From positions 1 through 13,500 of the forward strand of contig JABIRQ010000333.1 of the NCBI GenBank assembly GCA_018699755.1: 13,500 nt of DNA, given 5' to 3'. Under the pieces are notes generated by a model, which made no database searches, was not told the origin of the DNA, and was given only the letters and a program-made list of their open reading frames with translations. Below are positions 1-6,972 of the stretch, piece by piece. The translations under genes and the position numbers were made by a program. Source of the stretch: Rhodospirillaceae bacterium. GTDB lineage: Bacteria; Pseudomonadota; Alphaproteobacteria; CADEGL01. The number at the start of each line of letters is the position of its first letter. Within the stretch, counting starts at the first letter, position 1.

Positions 1-1
1 G

Positions 2-358
2 GCGGATACGGAGCGCCTGACCCTGCGCCTCGCCCGGCGTCCCGGCACGACCATGCTGCGCTCGGGCCATCCCGTTTTTGCGATCTGGGCGGCCCATCAG
101 CCCGGAGGCCCGCCCCTCGAATCGATCGACCCGGCGGGACCGGGCGAATCGGGGGCCGTCTACCGCGATGCGGGTGCGGTAGGCCATCTTCCGCTCGACG
201 AGGCGGGCGAAGCGCTGTTGGGCGAATTCGACGGGACCGCGGCTCTCGGCGCTATACTCAAGGTGTTGGGCGGGCGATCCTGGGCCGGACGATCTGGGCA
301 GGCGGCGCTGGGCGCGGCCCTGGCCCTGCTGCTGCGCAAAGGTTTGCTCGCGAGTTGA
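2..358 (+). CDS. C-terminal fragment of an unidentified protein with a PqqD-like tail
   Basis: The reading frame is open from the left edge of the window to a TGA at 356-358, so this is the 3' end of a longer gene. The ATG at 53 has no Shine-Dalgarno sequence and is probably internal. The visible 118 residues are rich in Gly, Ala and Leu. The last 60 or so (LDEAGEALLGEFDGTAALG, then a leucine-rich helix ending RKGLLAS) resemble the small winged-helix pattern of PqqD-like domains or of the tails of some methyltransferase and cupin proteins. I see no catalytic motif and do not assign a function. The gene lies 33 bp upstream of the degenerate phosphoesterase on the same strand and may be co-transcribed with it. 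Confidence 0.6.
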   Translation, partial: ADTERLTLRLARRPGTTMLRSGHPVFAIWAAHQPGGPPLESIDPAGPGESGAVYRDAGAVGHLPLDEAGEALLGEFDGTAALGAILKVLGGRSWAGRSGQAALGAALALLLRKGLLAS

Positions 359-391
359 ACCGGGCGGGCCGCGAGAGTAAGGAGTCGGCCC

Positions 392-1186
392 ATGGCACGT
401 CCGCCGAAGATCGCGACCTTGCGCATGCCTTGCCGGGTCTGGGCCGTCGCCTCGCTGTTCGGCGATGCCGCCCGCGTGGACCGTCTGCATGCGCAACTCG
501 ACGAACGGATGGAGCCGACCGACCGGGTGGTCTATCTGGGCAACGTCTTGGGCGGACGGGATGGCCACAGGGCCGTGGACCGCCTGCTTGCCTTCGAAAA
601 GAGATTCCTGGCCCGGCCCGGCATCGAGCGTGGCGATCTCGTGTGGCTGCGCGGGGCCCAGGAGGAGATGCTGCAGAAGCTGTTCCAGATCCAGATGGCG
701 GTCGAGCCGGAGCGGGTGCTGGAATGGATGGTCGCCTGGGGCGCCGACCGCACGATCCAGGCCTACGGCGCCGATGCCAACGACGCGTTCGCTGCGATCC
801 GCCAGGGCACCATGGCGATCACCCATTGGACCATCGCCCTGCGCAAGTCGTTCCAAGAGATGGGCCACCAGCGCTATTTCAACGCCTTGCAGCATGCGGC
901 GCGGATGGGCGCGTCCGGTTATCTCTTCGTCAATGCCGGACTGGACCCGCAGCGGCCCCTCGACGAGCAGGGGGATTCCTTCTGGTGGGATAGCGGCGCG
1001 TTCGAACGCCTGGAAGAACCCTTCGCGGGCTTCGCACGGGTCGTCCGCGGCTACGATCCCGAGGCGCGCGGGCTGGTCGAGGGGGAGGCTTGGATCAGCC
1101 TGGACGGCGGCAGCGGGCGCGGCGGCCCCCTGCTTGCCGCCTGCTTCGCGGAAGCCGAGGGGATCGTCGACCGGATCGAGGTCTAG
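392..1186 (+). CDS. Degenerate PP2A-like metallophosphoesterase (probable pseudophosphatase)
   Basis: This is a 264-residue protein whose ATG follows AAGGAG at a good distance (7 nt). The order of landmarks follows bacterial serine/threonine (PPP-type) phosphatases, but the metal and catalytic residues are changed. The GDIHG site reads ASLFG (residues 20-24). GDYVDRG reads GNVLGGR (50-56). GNHE reads GAQE (88-91). The HAGL site reads NAGLDP (181-186). The late GHT site reads GYD (220-222). The C-terminal strand and glycine turn (ISLDGGSGRGGPLLAA, 235-250) are kept. Members of the family use two metals held by these Asp, His and Asn residues, so phosphatase activity is unlikely. A role as a binding or regulatory protein is inferred. 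The body is intact, with no frameshift and normal local codon use, which argues for a maintained protein and not a decaying one. Assignment to the fold rests on motif order and needs a profile or structure search. Confidence 0.75.
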   Translation: MARPPKIATLRMPCRVWAVASLFGDAARVDRLHAQLDERMEPTDRVVYLGNVLGGRDGHRAVDRLLAFEKRFLARPGIERGDLVWLRGAQEEMLQKLFQIQMAVEPERVLEWMVAWGADRTIQAYGADANDAFAAIRQGTMAITHWTIALRKSFQEMGHQRYFNALQHAARMGASGYLFVNAGLDPQRPLDEQGDSFWWDSGAFERLEEPFAGFARVVRGYDPEARGLVEGEAWISLDGGSGRGGPLLAACFAEAEGIVDRIEV

Positions 1187-1249
1187 GCTCCGCTTCCGAC
1201 TGACCCCCGACCCGGTTAGCATCGCTCTTCGACAAGCAGGAGAACGGGC

Positions 1250-2020
1250 ATGCCTTTCGCTAGCGTTGCCGGAACGGACGTGTTTTTTGGCGGTGCCGAG
1301 GATCCGGCGGCCGGGCTAGGTCAGGTCGTGCTGCTGGTCCATGGCGCCTTCGACCACCATGACCTCTGGCGCGATGTCGTCCCGGCTTTGGCGCGGGACC
1401 ATACGCCGGTCGCGGTCGATCTGCCGGGGCACGGCCGGTCCCCGGGTCCGGTCCTCGATCGTGCCGAGGCCTACCGCGCCTTCCTGGCCGGTCTGACCGA
1501 CGCGCTTCGCCTGCCGCCCTTCGTCTTCTGCGGCCATTCCATGGGCGGGTCGATGGCGGTGGACTTCGCCCTGCACCATCCCGATCGGGTGGCAGGGTTG
1601 ATCCCGATCGGTTCCTCGCCCGACTGGGATATCCCGGATTTCTTCATCGACGGCTGGGACACGGACCCGGAGGCGGTCTACCGGGAGAACCGGGACTATC
1701 TCTTCTCGAAGCGAACCGCGCGCGGCCTGATCGACGCCTATGACCGCCAGATGCGCGAGACGCCGCCGGCCCATTGCCAGGCGGACATGCGAACCTGCGC
1801 CTCCTTCGACCAGGCTGGGCGGTTGGGGGAGGTCCGCACGCCGACCGCGGTGATCTGCGGCGACGAGGAGTTCTGGATCGACGGTTCGCGCGCCCTGCAT
1901 GCGGGCATCGCCGGGGCGACCCTCGACATCCTCCCCGCCGCCGGCCACGCCCTGCCGCTCGAACAGCCGGACGCGCTGAGCGCCGCGATCCTGCGGTTCC
2001 TGGATTCTCTTGCACGCTAG
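1250..2020 (+). CDS. Alpha/beta hydrolase
   Basis: A 256-residue serine hydrolase of the alpha/beta fold, normal in length for the family. The ATG follows AGGAG with 8 nt spacing. The oxyanion-hole HG is in LLVHGAF (residues 28-34). The nucleophile elbow is GHSMGG with Ser97. The acid is probably Asp205 in CGDEE, and the base is His233 in AGHALPLEQ. All three catalytic residues are present in the correct order, so it should be an active hydrolase of esters, lactones, C-C bonds or similar. The substrate is not visible. There is no signal peptide, so it is probably cytoplasmic. It lies 63 bp after the degenerate phosphoesterase on the same strand and converges on the GS-like gene, sharing a CTAG at the two stops. 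Confidence 0.9.
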   Translation: MPFASVAGTDVFFGGAEDPAAGLGQVVLLVHGAFDHHDLWRDVVPALARDHTPVAVDLPGHGRSPGPVLDRAEAYRAFLAGLTDALRLPPFVFCGHSMGGSMAVDFALHHPDRVAGLIPIGSSPDWDIPDFFIDGWDTDPEAVYRENRDYLFSKRTARGLIDAYDRQMRETPPAHCQADMRTCASFDQAGRLGEVRTPTAVICGDEEFWIDGSRALHAGIAGATLDILPAAGHALPLEQPDALSAAILRFLDSLAR

Positions 2021-3447
2021 AGAAAGCGCAGATACTCCCGGACCTCCCAGTCTGAAACCCACTCGTGGTAGCGGTCCCATTCATCGCGCTTATGACGGAC
2101 GAACAGGCCGTGCAGGGTCGGCCCGAAAACCTCCTTCGCCAGGGCATCGGCCTCGAACCCGTCGATCGCTTCGGACAGGGTGCGGGGCAGGGGCTGGGCG
2201 GTCCCTTCGTCTTTGTCCCGGGTCTCTATGTCGTAGAGCGACTTCTCGACCGGCGGTGGCGCATCCAGCTCCTCGGTCATGCCGCGCAGGGAGGCCGCGC
2301 TCGTCAGCGCCAGGGCGAGGTACGGATTGACATACATATCGACCGCCCGGTTCTCGATCGCGAAGCGCGGCTGCGGCAGGCGCAGCATGGCCGAGCGGTT
2401 GTTGCGGCCGTGGACGATATGGGTCGGCGCCCAAGTGACCGTGCCGCCCTCGAACTCGCGCGCGCGCCCGATCAGCCCTTTATAGGAGTTGACCGTCGAG
2501 CAGTTGACCGCAGTGATCGCGACCCCGTGGCGGATGACCCCGGCGACGGCCTGAAGGGCAAGTTCGCTCCAGTCGCCGTCGGCCTCGAAGAGGTTCTCGC
2601 CGGGGCGGTCGAGGGCCTGGACGCTCCAATTGATATGCGCGCCGTTGCGCCAGTCGCCCTGGGCCGGCTTGGGCATGAAGGTTGCGAACATGCCGTGCTG
2701 CTTGGCGACCTCCTTGGCCATGATGCGCAGAAAGGTGAAGCGGTCCGCCATGGCGAGCAGATCCGTGTAGCCGAAATCCAGTTCGAACTGGGAATACCCG
2801 CCCTCGCAGACCACATTCTTCAGCTCCCAGCCGAGAGCCTCGATATGGCGGCTCATTTCGGCGAGATAGGGCATGGAATCGAGGGTGTATTCGACGTCGT
2901 AGCCGAACGCCTGGCGCTTGGGGCGCAGGCCTCCGCCCGCCGGCGGATCGTCGTCGATGGCCTTCGCCGGCTGGCCGTTCGAATCATATTCCATGACGAT
3001 GAACTCCGGCTCCATGCCGGCAAGGAACCTGTACCCTGCCTCGGCCGCCGCCCGAATCTGGCGTTTGAGAATTTGGCGCGGACAGACATCGTAGGGAGCG
3101 CCCTCGAAGAACAGGTCGGCATAGACGAAGGCGATAGTCGGGTCCCAAGGGCAAAGGTGCAGGCTGGAAAGATCGGGCACCGGGATCTGGTCCGGGTCGG
3201 CCGGGCCCAATTCGGGATGCATGGTGACCGAATGAACGGCGAATTGCGGGCCCTTGCCCCGGCACAGTGCGGGAAGCTCGGAGAGTGGAACCGGCTTGGT
3301 CTTGGGCGAGCCCAGGATGTCGATCCAACAGGACATGACGAACTCGACCCCGGCCGCTTCGAGCGTGGCCATCGCCTCGGCGATCTTGTCGTCCGAAGCG
3401 AAGGCCGCCTCGATGGTTTCGGGGTAGAGGCGGTCGAGGTCGGTCAT
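2017..3447 (-). CDS. Glutamine-synthetase-family ligase (GlnT / gamma-glutamylmethylamide synthetase-like)
   Basis: A 476-residue ATP-dependent ligase of the glutamine synthetase superfamily, which joins ammonia or an amine to the gamma-carboxylate of glutamate. I chose the ATG at 3447 because GGAG sits 6 nt upstream; the frame extends 22 codons further but without a ribosome site. Visible motifs are GMEPEF (144-149, metal glutamates), E215 with SQFE (E222), NGAH with His271, NSYKGL (320-325), NRSAMLRLP (350-358) and ENR (365-367), followed by NPYLA. The usual NSYKRL arginine is Gly324 here. The loop SLYDI (403-407) aligns with the adenylylated Tyr loop of classical GlnA, but the following proline is missing. 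The sequence style resembles GlnT and gamma-glutamylmethylamide synthetases more than housekeeping GlnA, so an amine other than ammonia is a reasonable substrate. It is transcribed divergently from the seven-gene operon through a shared control region. Confidence 0.85.
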   Translation of the reverse strand: MTDLDRLYPETIEAAFASDDKIAEAMATLEAAGVEFVMSCWIDILGSPKTKPVPLSELPALCRGKGPQFAVHSVTMHPELGPADPDQIPVPDLSSLHLCPWDPTIAFVYADLFFEGAPYDVCPRQILKRQIRAAAEAGYRFLAGMEPEFIVMEYDSNGQPAKAIDDDPPAGGGLRPKRQAFGYDVEYTLDSMPYLAEMSRHIEALGWELKNVVCEGGYSQFELDFGYTDLLAMADRFTFLRIMAKEVAKQHGMFATFMPKPAQGDWRNGAHINWSVQALDRPGENLFEADGDWSELALQAVAGVIRHGVAITAVNCSTVNSYKGLIGRAREFEGGTVTWAPTHIVHGRNNRSAMLRLPQPRFAIENRAVDMYVNPYLALALTSAASLRGMTEELDAPPPVEKSLYDIETRDKDEGTAQPLPRTLSEAIDGFEADALAKEVFGPTLHGLFVRHKRDEWDRYHEWVSDWEVREYLRFL

Positions 3448-3453
3448 GGCGTG

Positions 3454-3457
3454 CTCC
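3454..3457 (-). promoter_or_regulatory. Ribosome binding site fixing the GS-like start
   Basis: On the minus strand GGAG lies 6 nt before the ATG at 3447. It supports that start over the in-frame ATG at 3513, which has no comparable purine run. Confidence 0.75.
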
Positions 3458-3523
3458 GTCGTCCGGGCTCCGTGCGGATGGGAATATCGAAGGCGGATGC
3501 CCACTTTATGCACGGAACCGAAT

Positions 3524-3554
3524 TTTCTATTTGATAATTATTCGAAATCCGAAA
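3524..3554. promoter_or_regulatory. Candidate Lrp/AsnC operator: AT-rich imperfect dyad
   Basis: The segment starts TTTC and ends GAAA and is centred near 3539 on AATTATT. Read against its own reverse complement, about 9 of 15 positions per arm match (TTTC, then TT, then AAT). Lrp/AsnC proteins bind weakly conserved AT-rich dyads of about this size. It overlaps the promoter-like hexamers of both strands, so binding could switch or repress both directions. The assignment rests on symmetry, composition and the nearby regulator gene. Confidence 0.4.
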
Positions 3555-3561
3555 GAATAAC
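3531..3561 (+). promoter_or_regulatory. Possible promoter of the seven-gene operon
   Basis: TTGATA at 3531-3536 is a 5 of 6 match to the -35 consensus. AATAAC at 3556-3561 matches the -10 consensus at 4 of 6 positions, with a long 19-bp spacer. Transcription would start near 3568, giving a leader of about 33 nt before the ATG at 3601. The promoter would overlap the candidate operator. Confidence 0.35.
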
Positions 3562-3563
3562 AA
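3537..3563 (-). promoter_or_regulatory. Possible promoter of the GS-like gene
   Basis: On the minus strand TTGTTA (3563-3558) and AATAAT (3542-3537) resemble -35 and -10 hexamers, but the spacer is only 15 bp, which makes this weak. It is listed because it would overlap the forward promoter and the dyad. Confidence 0.2.
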
Positions 3564-3600
3564 GCATGCGATTCGGAACCCGTAGCACACGGACGAAAAG

Positions 3601-5703
3601 ATGACGAAAGTCGCAGAGGGCAACCTGCTTCGTCTGTTGCGGCCAGGCTCCGTTGCCGTGGTCGGGGCGACGCCGCGCGAGGAGGCCTCGGGCCATGTCG
3701 TGCTCCGGAATCTGCTCCGTCACGGCTTCGCCGGCGAGGTCTATGCGGTCAATCCCCGCTATGATCAGGTGCTCGACCGACCCTGCTACCCGAGCCTCGC
3801 CGATCTGCCCGGTCCGATCGATGCGGCCTTCCTTGCCGTGCCGGCGGCGGCGGTGCCCGATCTGATCGACCAGGCGGCGGCCAAAGGCGCGGCCGGGGTC
3901 TGCGTCAATGCCGGCGGCTTCGCCGACGCGGGCAGGGAGGGGGCGGCCCTGCAGGACGAGTTGTCCGCCCGCGCGGCGACCCACGGCATGGCGGTCTGCG
4001 GGCCCAACAACATGGGCCTGGTGAACCTGTGGGACGGCGCCGTGATGTGGATGTCGGACCTGCCCGAGTTGGCGCCCGGCCCGGTCGCCGTGGTCTCGCA
4101 AAGCGGGTCGGTCGCCATTGCGCTGAGCCAGGACCCTCGGGGTCTCGGCATCGGCTATCTCGTGACTGTGGGCAACGAGGCAGTGTGCGACGTCGCCGAC
4201 TACCTAGACGCCCTGGCAGCGGACGAGCGGGTCGGGACGGTGCTGCTGTTCCTCGAGGCCCTGCGCCGGCCGCGTGCCTTCGCCGCCGCGGCACGCAAGG
4301 CGATCGCGGCGGGCCAGCGCATCGTCGCCCTCAAGGCCGGGCGCTCGGCGGTCGGGCGCGCGGCCGTCGCGGCGCATAGCGGGGCCCTCGCGGGCGAAGA
4401 CGAAGTGCACCGGGCCTTCTTCCGCGACCTGGGCGTGATCCAGGCCCGCGACCTGGACGAGTTGCTGGAGGCGGCGGTGCTGGCGACCGCGCACCTTGAC
4501 CCGCCCGAAGCGCACGGGGTCGGCATCGTCACCCTCTCCGGCGGCGAAGCGGCCATGATCGCGGACCTGGCCGAGGGCGCGGGACTGGACTTGCCCCAAC
4601 CGGAAGGGCAGGCGAAGGAGTCTCTAAGGGACCTGCTGCCGCCGATCACGAACCTGTCCAACCCGCTGGATATCTGGGGCTATGGCTGGGACGCGAAGAC
4701 CTTCGCCAAGGCGTTGGCCGTTCTGCTGGACGACGAGCGACTGGGCACGATCCTGTGCTTCGGCGACCCGCCTCTGTCGGGCGGCAACGACATGGAGCAT
4801 GTGAAGGAGATGGCCGAGGTCCTGGCCGCCGTCGCGTCCGGCACGGACAAGCGGCTGGCTCTGGTCAACAATCTGGCGACGGTTGCGCCCCATCCGGAGA
4901 TCGCCGCTGTGCTGGATGCGGCCGGGCTTCCCTACCTGCGGGGCACTGCGCCTGCCTTGGCCGCGGTGCGTAGCTGGCTGGGTTTCGCCGACCGGCGGGA
5001 GGTGCGGAACGCCGTGCCTCCGACCGCGATCGACCCGGCGATGACCGAGGTCGAGGGCTTCGACCGGCTTCGCGCGGCCGGCGTCCCGACGGCGATGTCC
5101 CAGGCTGCCGCCGATCCGGCCGAAGCGAAGGAGCGGGCTGCCGCACTCGGCTATCCGGTGGCGGTCAAAGGCAGCGTGCCGGGCCTTTCGCACAAGACCG
5201 AGCAGGGCCTGGTGCGGCTCGGACTCGCCGACGGGGCGGCAGTCGAGGCGGCCGCGGAAAAGATCGAGGCGGCGATGGCCGCGCTGGGCCGGGAGGGCAG
5301 TCACCTGGTGGTCCAGGCGATGGCGCCGCGCGGGGTCGAACTCTATCTCGGGGTGCGCAACGATCCGGATTTCGGCAGTCTGATTCTGGCCGGACCGGGG
5401 GGCGTGTTCGTCGAGGCGCTCGATGACGTAAGCTCCAGGATGGGGCCGGTCGACGCGGCTGAGGCGCGCGCCATGCTGGCCGAGACCGGGGCAGAGAAAC
5501 TCTTGGCCGGTTTTCGCGGCGCGCCGCCGGCCGATATCGAGGCGGCCGCCGAGGCGATTGCGGCCCTGTCGCGTTTCGGCGCCGCGGTGGCCGGGGTTTT
5601 CGCCTCGGTCGAGATCAATCCGCTGATCGTCCTGCCCAAGGGCGCAGTCGGCGTGGATGCCGCTTTCGAGGTCCACTCGAACCGGCCGAGGGAGGGGACA
5701 TGA
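3601..5703 (+). CDS. NDP-forming acyl-CoA synthetase (fused alpha and beta subunits)
   Basis: A 700-residue enzyme that forms an acyl-CoA from a carboxylate, CoA and ATP (giving ADP and phosphate), or runs in reverse, through a phosphohistidine. The N-terminal CoA-binding Rossmann domain covers about 10-140 (VGAT at 21-24, GPNNMG at 134-139). The succinyl-CoA-ligase-like domains follow, with SQSGS (166-170), GNEAVCDVADYL (191-202) and AAHSGALAG (257-265), in which His259 is the expected phosphorylated residue. SGGEAAM (313-319) marks the next domain. The C-terminal ATP-grasp domain (about 475-690) has VAVKGS with Lys523, SHKT (530-533), AGPGGVFVEALDD (597-609) and EINPL (671-675). All landmarks are present, so it should be active. 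Its acid substrate is unknown. A member of this superfamily (FerA of Sphingobium SYK-6) activates ferulate next to a crotonase gene, which makes an enoate-type acid possible. Only a weak purine run (GGACG) precedes the ATG. Confidence 0.9.
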   Translation: MTKVAEGNLLRLLRPGSVAVVGATPREEASGHVVLRNLLRHGFAGEVYAVNPRYDQVLDRPCYPSLADLPGPIDAAFLAVPAAAVPDLIDQAAAKGAAGVCVNAGGFADAGREGAALQDELSARAATHGMAVCGPNNMGLVNLWDGAVMWMSDLPELAPGPVAVVSQSGSVAIALSQDPRGLGIGYLVTVGNEAVCDVADYLDALAADERVGTVLLFLEALRRPRAFAAAARKAIAAGQRIVALKAGRSAVGRAAVAAHSGALAGEDEVHRAFFRDLGVIQARDLDELLEAAVLATAHLDPPEAHGVGIVTLSGGEAAMIADLAEGAGLDLPQPEGQAKESLRDLLPPITNLSNPLDIWGYGWDAKTFAKALAVLLDDERLGTILCFGDPPLSGGNDMEHVKEMAEVLAAVASGTDKRLALVNNLATVAPHPEIAAVLDAAGLPYLRGTAPALAAVRSWLGFADRREVRNAVPPTAIDPAMTEVEGFDRLRAAGVPTAMSQAAADPAEAKERAAALGYPVAVKGSVPGLSHKTEQGLVRLGLADGAAVEAAAEKIEAAMAALGREGSHLVVQAMAPRGVELYLGVRNDPDFGSLILAGPGGVFVEALDDVSSRMGPVDAAEARAMLAETGAEKLLAGFRGAPPADIEAAAEAIAALSRFGAAVAGVFASVEINPLIVLPKGAVGVDAAFEVHSNRPREGT

Positions 5704-6518
5704 CCTACAGCACCATCACCTACGAGCGCGACGAGCGGGTTGCGGTCATCACCCTGAATCGACCCGAGCGCCTCAACGCGCTCAGCATGGAGCTCTGCGC
5801 CGAGGTCGAGGATGCGGTGAAGCGCGCCGACAAGGATCCGGAGATCCGAATCCTCGTCGTGACCGGCGCGGGCGGGCGAGCGTTCAGCGCCGGCTACGAC
5901 ATCGCCGACGGCGACGAAGGCATGAAGGAAACGGTCGAGGAGTGGTGGGAGAACCTGAACTACGACTACGATTTCACGTTTTCGGTGTGGAACTGCTCGA
6001 AGCCCGTGATCGCCATGATCGACGGCTATTGCCTGGCCGGCGGGCTCGAGTTCGCGCAGATGTGCGACATCCGCTACTGCTCCGATCGCTCGACTTTCGG
6101 CGTCGTCGAGACGCGCTTCGCCGCCGGCATCGTCACCCTGGCCATGCCCTGGATCATCGGCCAGCGCAGCCGCGAGCTGATCTATTCGGGCAAGACCATC
6201 GACGCGGTGGAGGCCCACCGCCTGGGCCTGGTCAACGAGGTCTTCGCGGCCGACGACCTGCGCGCCGAGGCGATCAAGCGCGCGAAGGGCATGTCCCAGG
6301 TCGCCCTGGCCTGCCTGCAGCACAACAAGCGCGCGCTGAACGGCACAATGGAGGCGATGGGCTTCCATGCCGCCATGCGCTACGGCGTCGCCATGGCGAC
6401 CCTGATGGATTCCACCAAGACGCCGGAGTTCGAGCAGTTCGATGCGATCCGCCGCGAGAAGGGTTTCAAGGAAGCGCTGAAATGGCGCGACGCCCAGTTC
6501 GCGCCGTACGACGAATAG
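5700..6518 (+). CDS. Enoyl-CoA hydratase/isomerase family protein (crotonase)
   Basis: A 272-residue crotonase of normal length. The ATG overlaps the synthetase stop (ATGA) and follows GGAGGGG. The first oxyanion-hole loop is AFSAGYDI (61-68) and the second is CLAGGLEFA (111-119). Glu117 and Glu137 (in FGVVET) fall at the two catalytic glutamates of true hydratases, so addition of water to an enoyl-CoA is the best guess; a lyase or isomerase role remains possible. The segment between the two loops (about 77-98) is rich in Trp, Tyr and Phe, which suggests an aromatic-lined acyl pocket. It probably acts on the product of the adjacent synthetase. It lacks the SPLVACD pattern of Pseudomonas-type feruloyl-CoA hydratase-lyase, so I do not call it that. 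Confidence 0.9.
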   Translation: MTYSTITYERDERVAVITLNRPERLNALSMELCAEVEDAVKRADKDPEIRILVVTGAGGRAFSAGYDIADGDEGMKETVEEWWENLNYDYDFTFSVWNCSKPVIAMIDGYCLAGGLEFAQMCDIRYCSDRSTFGVVETRFAAGIVTLAMPWIIGQRSRELIYSGKTIDAVEAHRLGLVNEVFAADDLRAEAIKRAKGMSQVALACLQHNKRALNGTMEAMGFHAAMRYGVAMATLMDSTKTPEFEQFDAIRREKGFKEALKWRDAQFAPYDE

Positions 6519-6528
6519 GAACGGTGGA

Positions 6529-6972
6529 ATGAGCGAACTGCGCGCGCAACGAATCGCCGTCGTCGAGGACTGGTTCCGGGCGCTGGGAGAGGGCGATGTC
6601 GACGGCATGGAACGGCACCACACGGCCGATATCGTCTGGGAGCTGATGCCCGGCCCGGCCGAGGCCCATGTGCCCTGGACCGGTCGTTTCGAGGGCCGTG
6701 CCGGGGTCGAGACCTGCATGGCGGCCTGGGGCGGCGCGGTCGAAGGCGGGGAGGAGGGCATCGTGCTGGGCGAGATTCTGGCGGGCGGGGGCGACACTTT
6801 GGCCGTGCCCGGCCACACGGAGGTGACGGCGAAGACGACAGGGCGGCGCTTTCGCATGGAGTTCGTCGAGTTCTTCCGTTTCCGCGGCGACAAGATCGCC
6901 TTCATGAAGGTCTATAGCGATACGGCCGCGGCGCGCGCCGCCCTGGCCGGAGAACAGGGAGGAAGGCCATGA
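6529..6972 (+). CDS. SnoaL-like (NTF2-fold) protein
   Basis: A 147-residue protein with the pattern of the NTF2-like/SnoaL superfamily. An N-terminal helix (VVEDWFRALGEGDVDGMERH) is followed by a strand with a Trp (IVWELMP), then FEGRAGVETCMAAW, and a beta-rich second half ending in RRFRMEFVEFFRFRGDKI and FMKVYSDT. These small cone-shaped proteins serve as isomerases, cyclases, hydratases or binding proteins for small hydrophobic substrates. No specific catalytic set can be claimed here. It starts 10 bp after the crotonase with GGTGGA just upstream, and ends in an ATGA overlap with the MDR gene, so it is probably part of the pathway. Confidence 0.75.
   Translation: MSELRAQRIAVVEDWFRALGEGDVDGMERHHTADIVWELMPGPAEAHVPWTGRFEGRAGVETCMAAWGGAVEGGEEGIVLGEILAGGGDTLAVPGHTEVTAKTTGRRFRMEFVEFFRFRGDKIAFMKVYSDTAAARAALAGEQGGRP

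Larger units (their letters stand above)
3514..3580. repeat. Outer imperfect inverted repeat flanking the dyad
   Basis: GGAACCGAAT at 3514-3523 and ATTCGGAACC at 3571-3580 form inverted arms that match at 8 of 10 positions and enclose the central dyad. The same two sites also share the direct motif CGGAACC (3513-3519 and 3574-3580). They could be additional regulator sites placed on either side of the promoters. The spacing of 57 bp between equivalent bases of the arms is between five and six helical turns. Confidence 0.35.
3448..3600. promoter_or_regulatory. Divergent intergenic control region
   Basis: This 153-bp gap separates the divergent GS-like gene and the acyl-CoA synthetase operon and is the only substantial non-coding stretch in the window. 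Its middle (about 3520-3565) is strikingly AT-rich against the GC-rich surroundings. It holds an imperfect dyad, an outer inverted repeat and promoter-like hexamers on both strands. This arrangement suits control by a regulator encoded in the operon itself, here the Lrp/AsnC protein. That link is an inference. Confidence 0.7.

Noticed and set aside
3448..3513. A 22-codon N-terminal extension of the GS-like gene
   Set aside because: The added residues do not resemble the family, the ATG at 3513 lacks a ribosome site, and GGAG fits the ATG at 3447.
2065..3534. A 489-codon open frame on the + strand opposite the GS-like gene
   Set aside because: It mirrors a well-supported GS coding sequence. 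Long antisense frames are common in GC-rich DNA, and its translation shows no recognisable motif and has no ribosome site.
3601..6518. Ferulate degradation (feruloyl-CoA synthetase plus hydratase-lyase)
   Set aside because: The gene pairing is suggestive, but the crotonase lacks the pattern of the known Pseudomonas-type lyase, there is no vanillin dehydrogenase, and the other genes point to nitrogen chemistry.
5343..6905. A 520-codon open frame on the - strand across the synthetase end, the crotonase and the SnoaL-like gene
   Set aside because: It crosses several genes on the other strand, has no motif or start signal, and is best explained by third-position GC bias.
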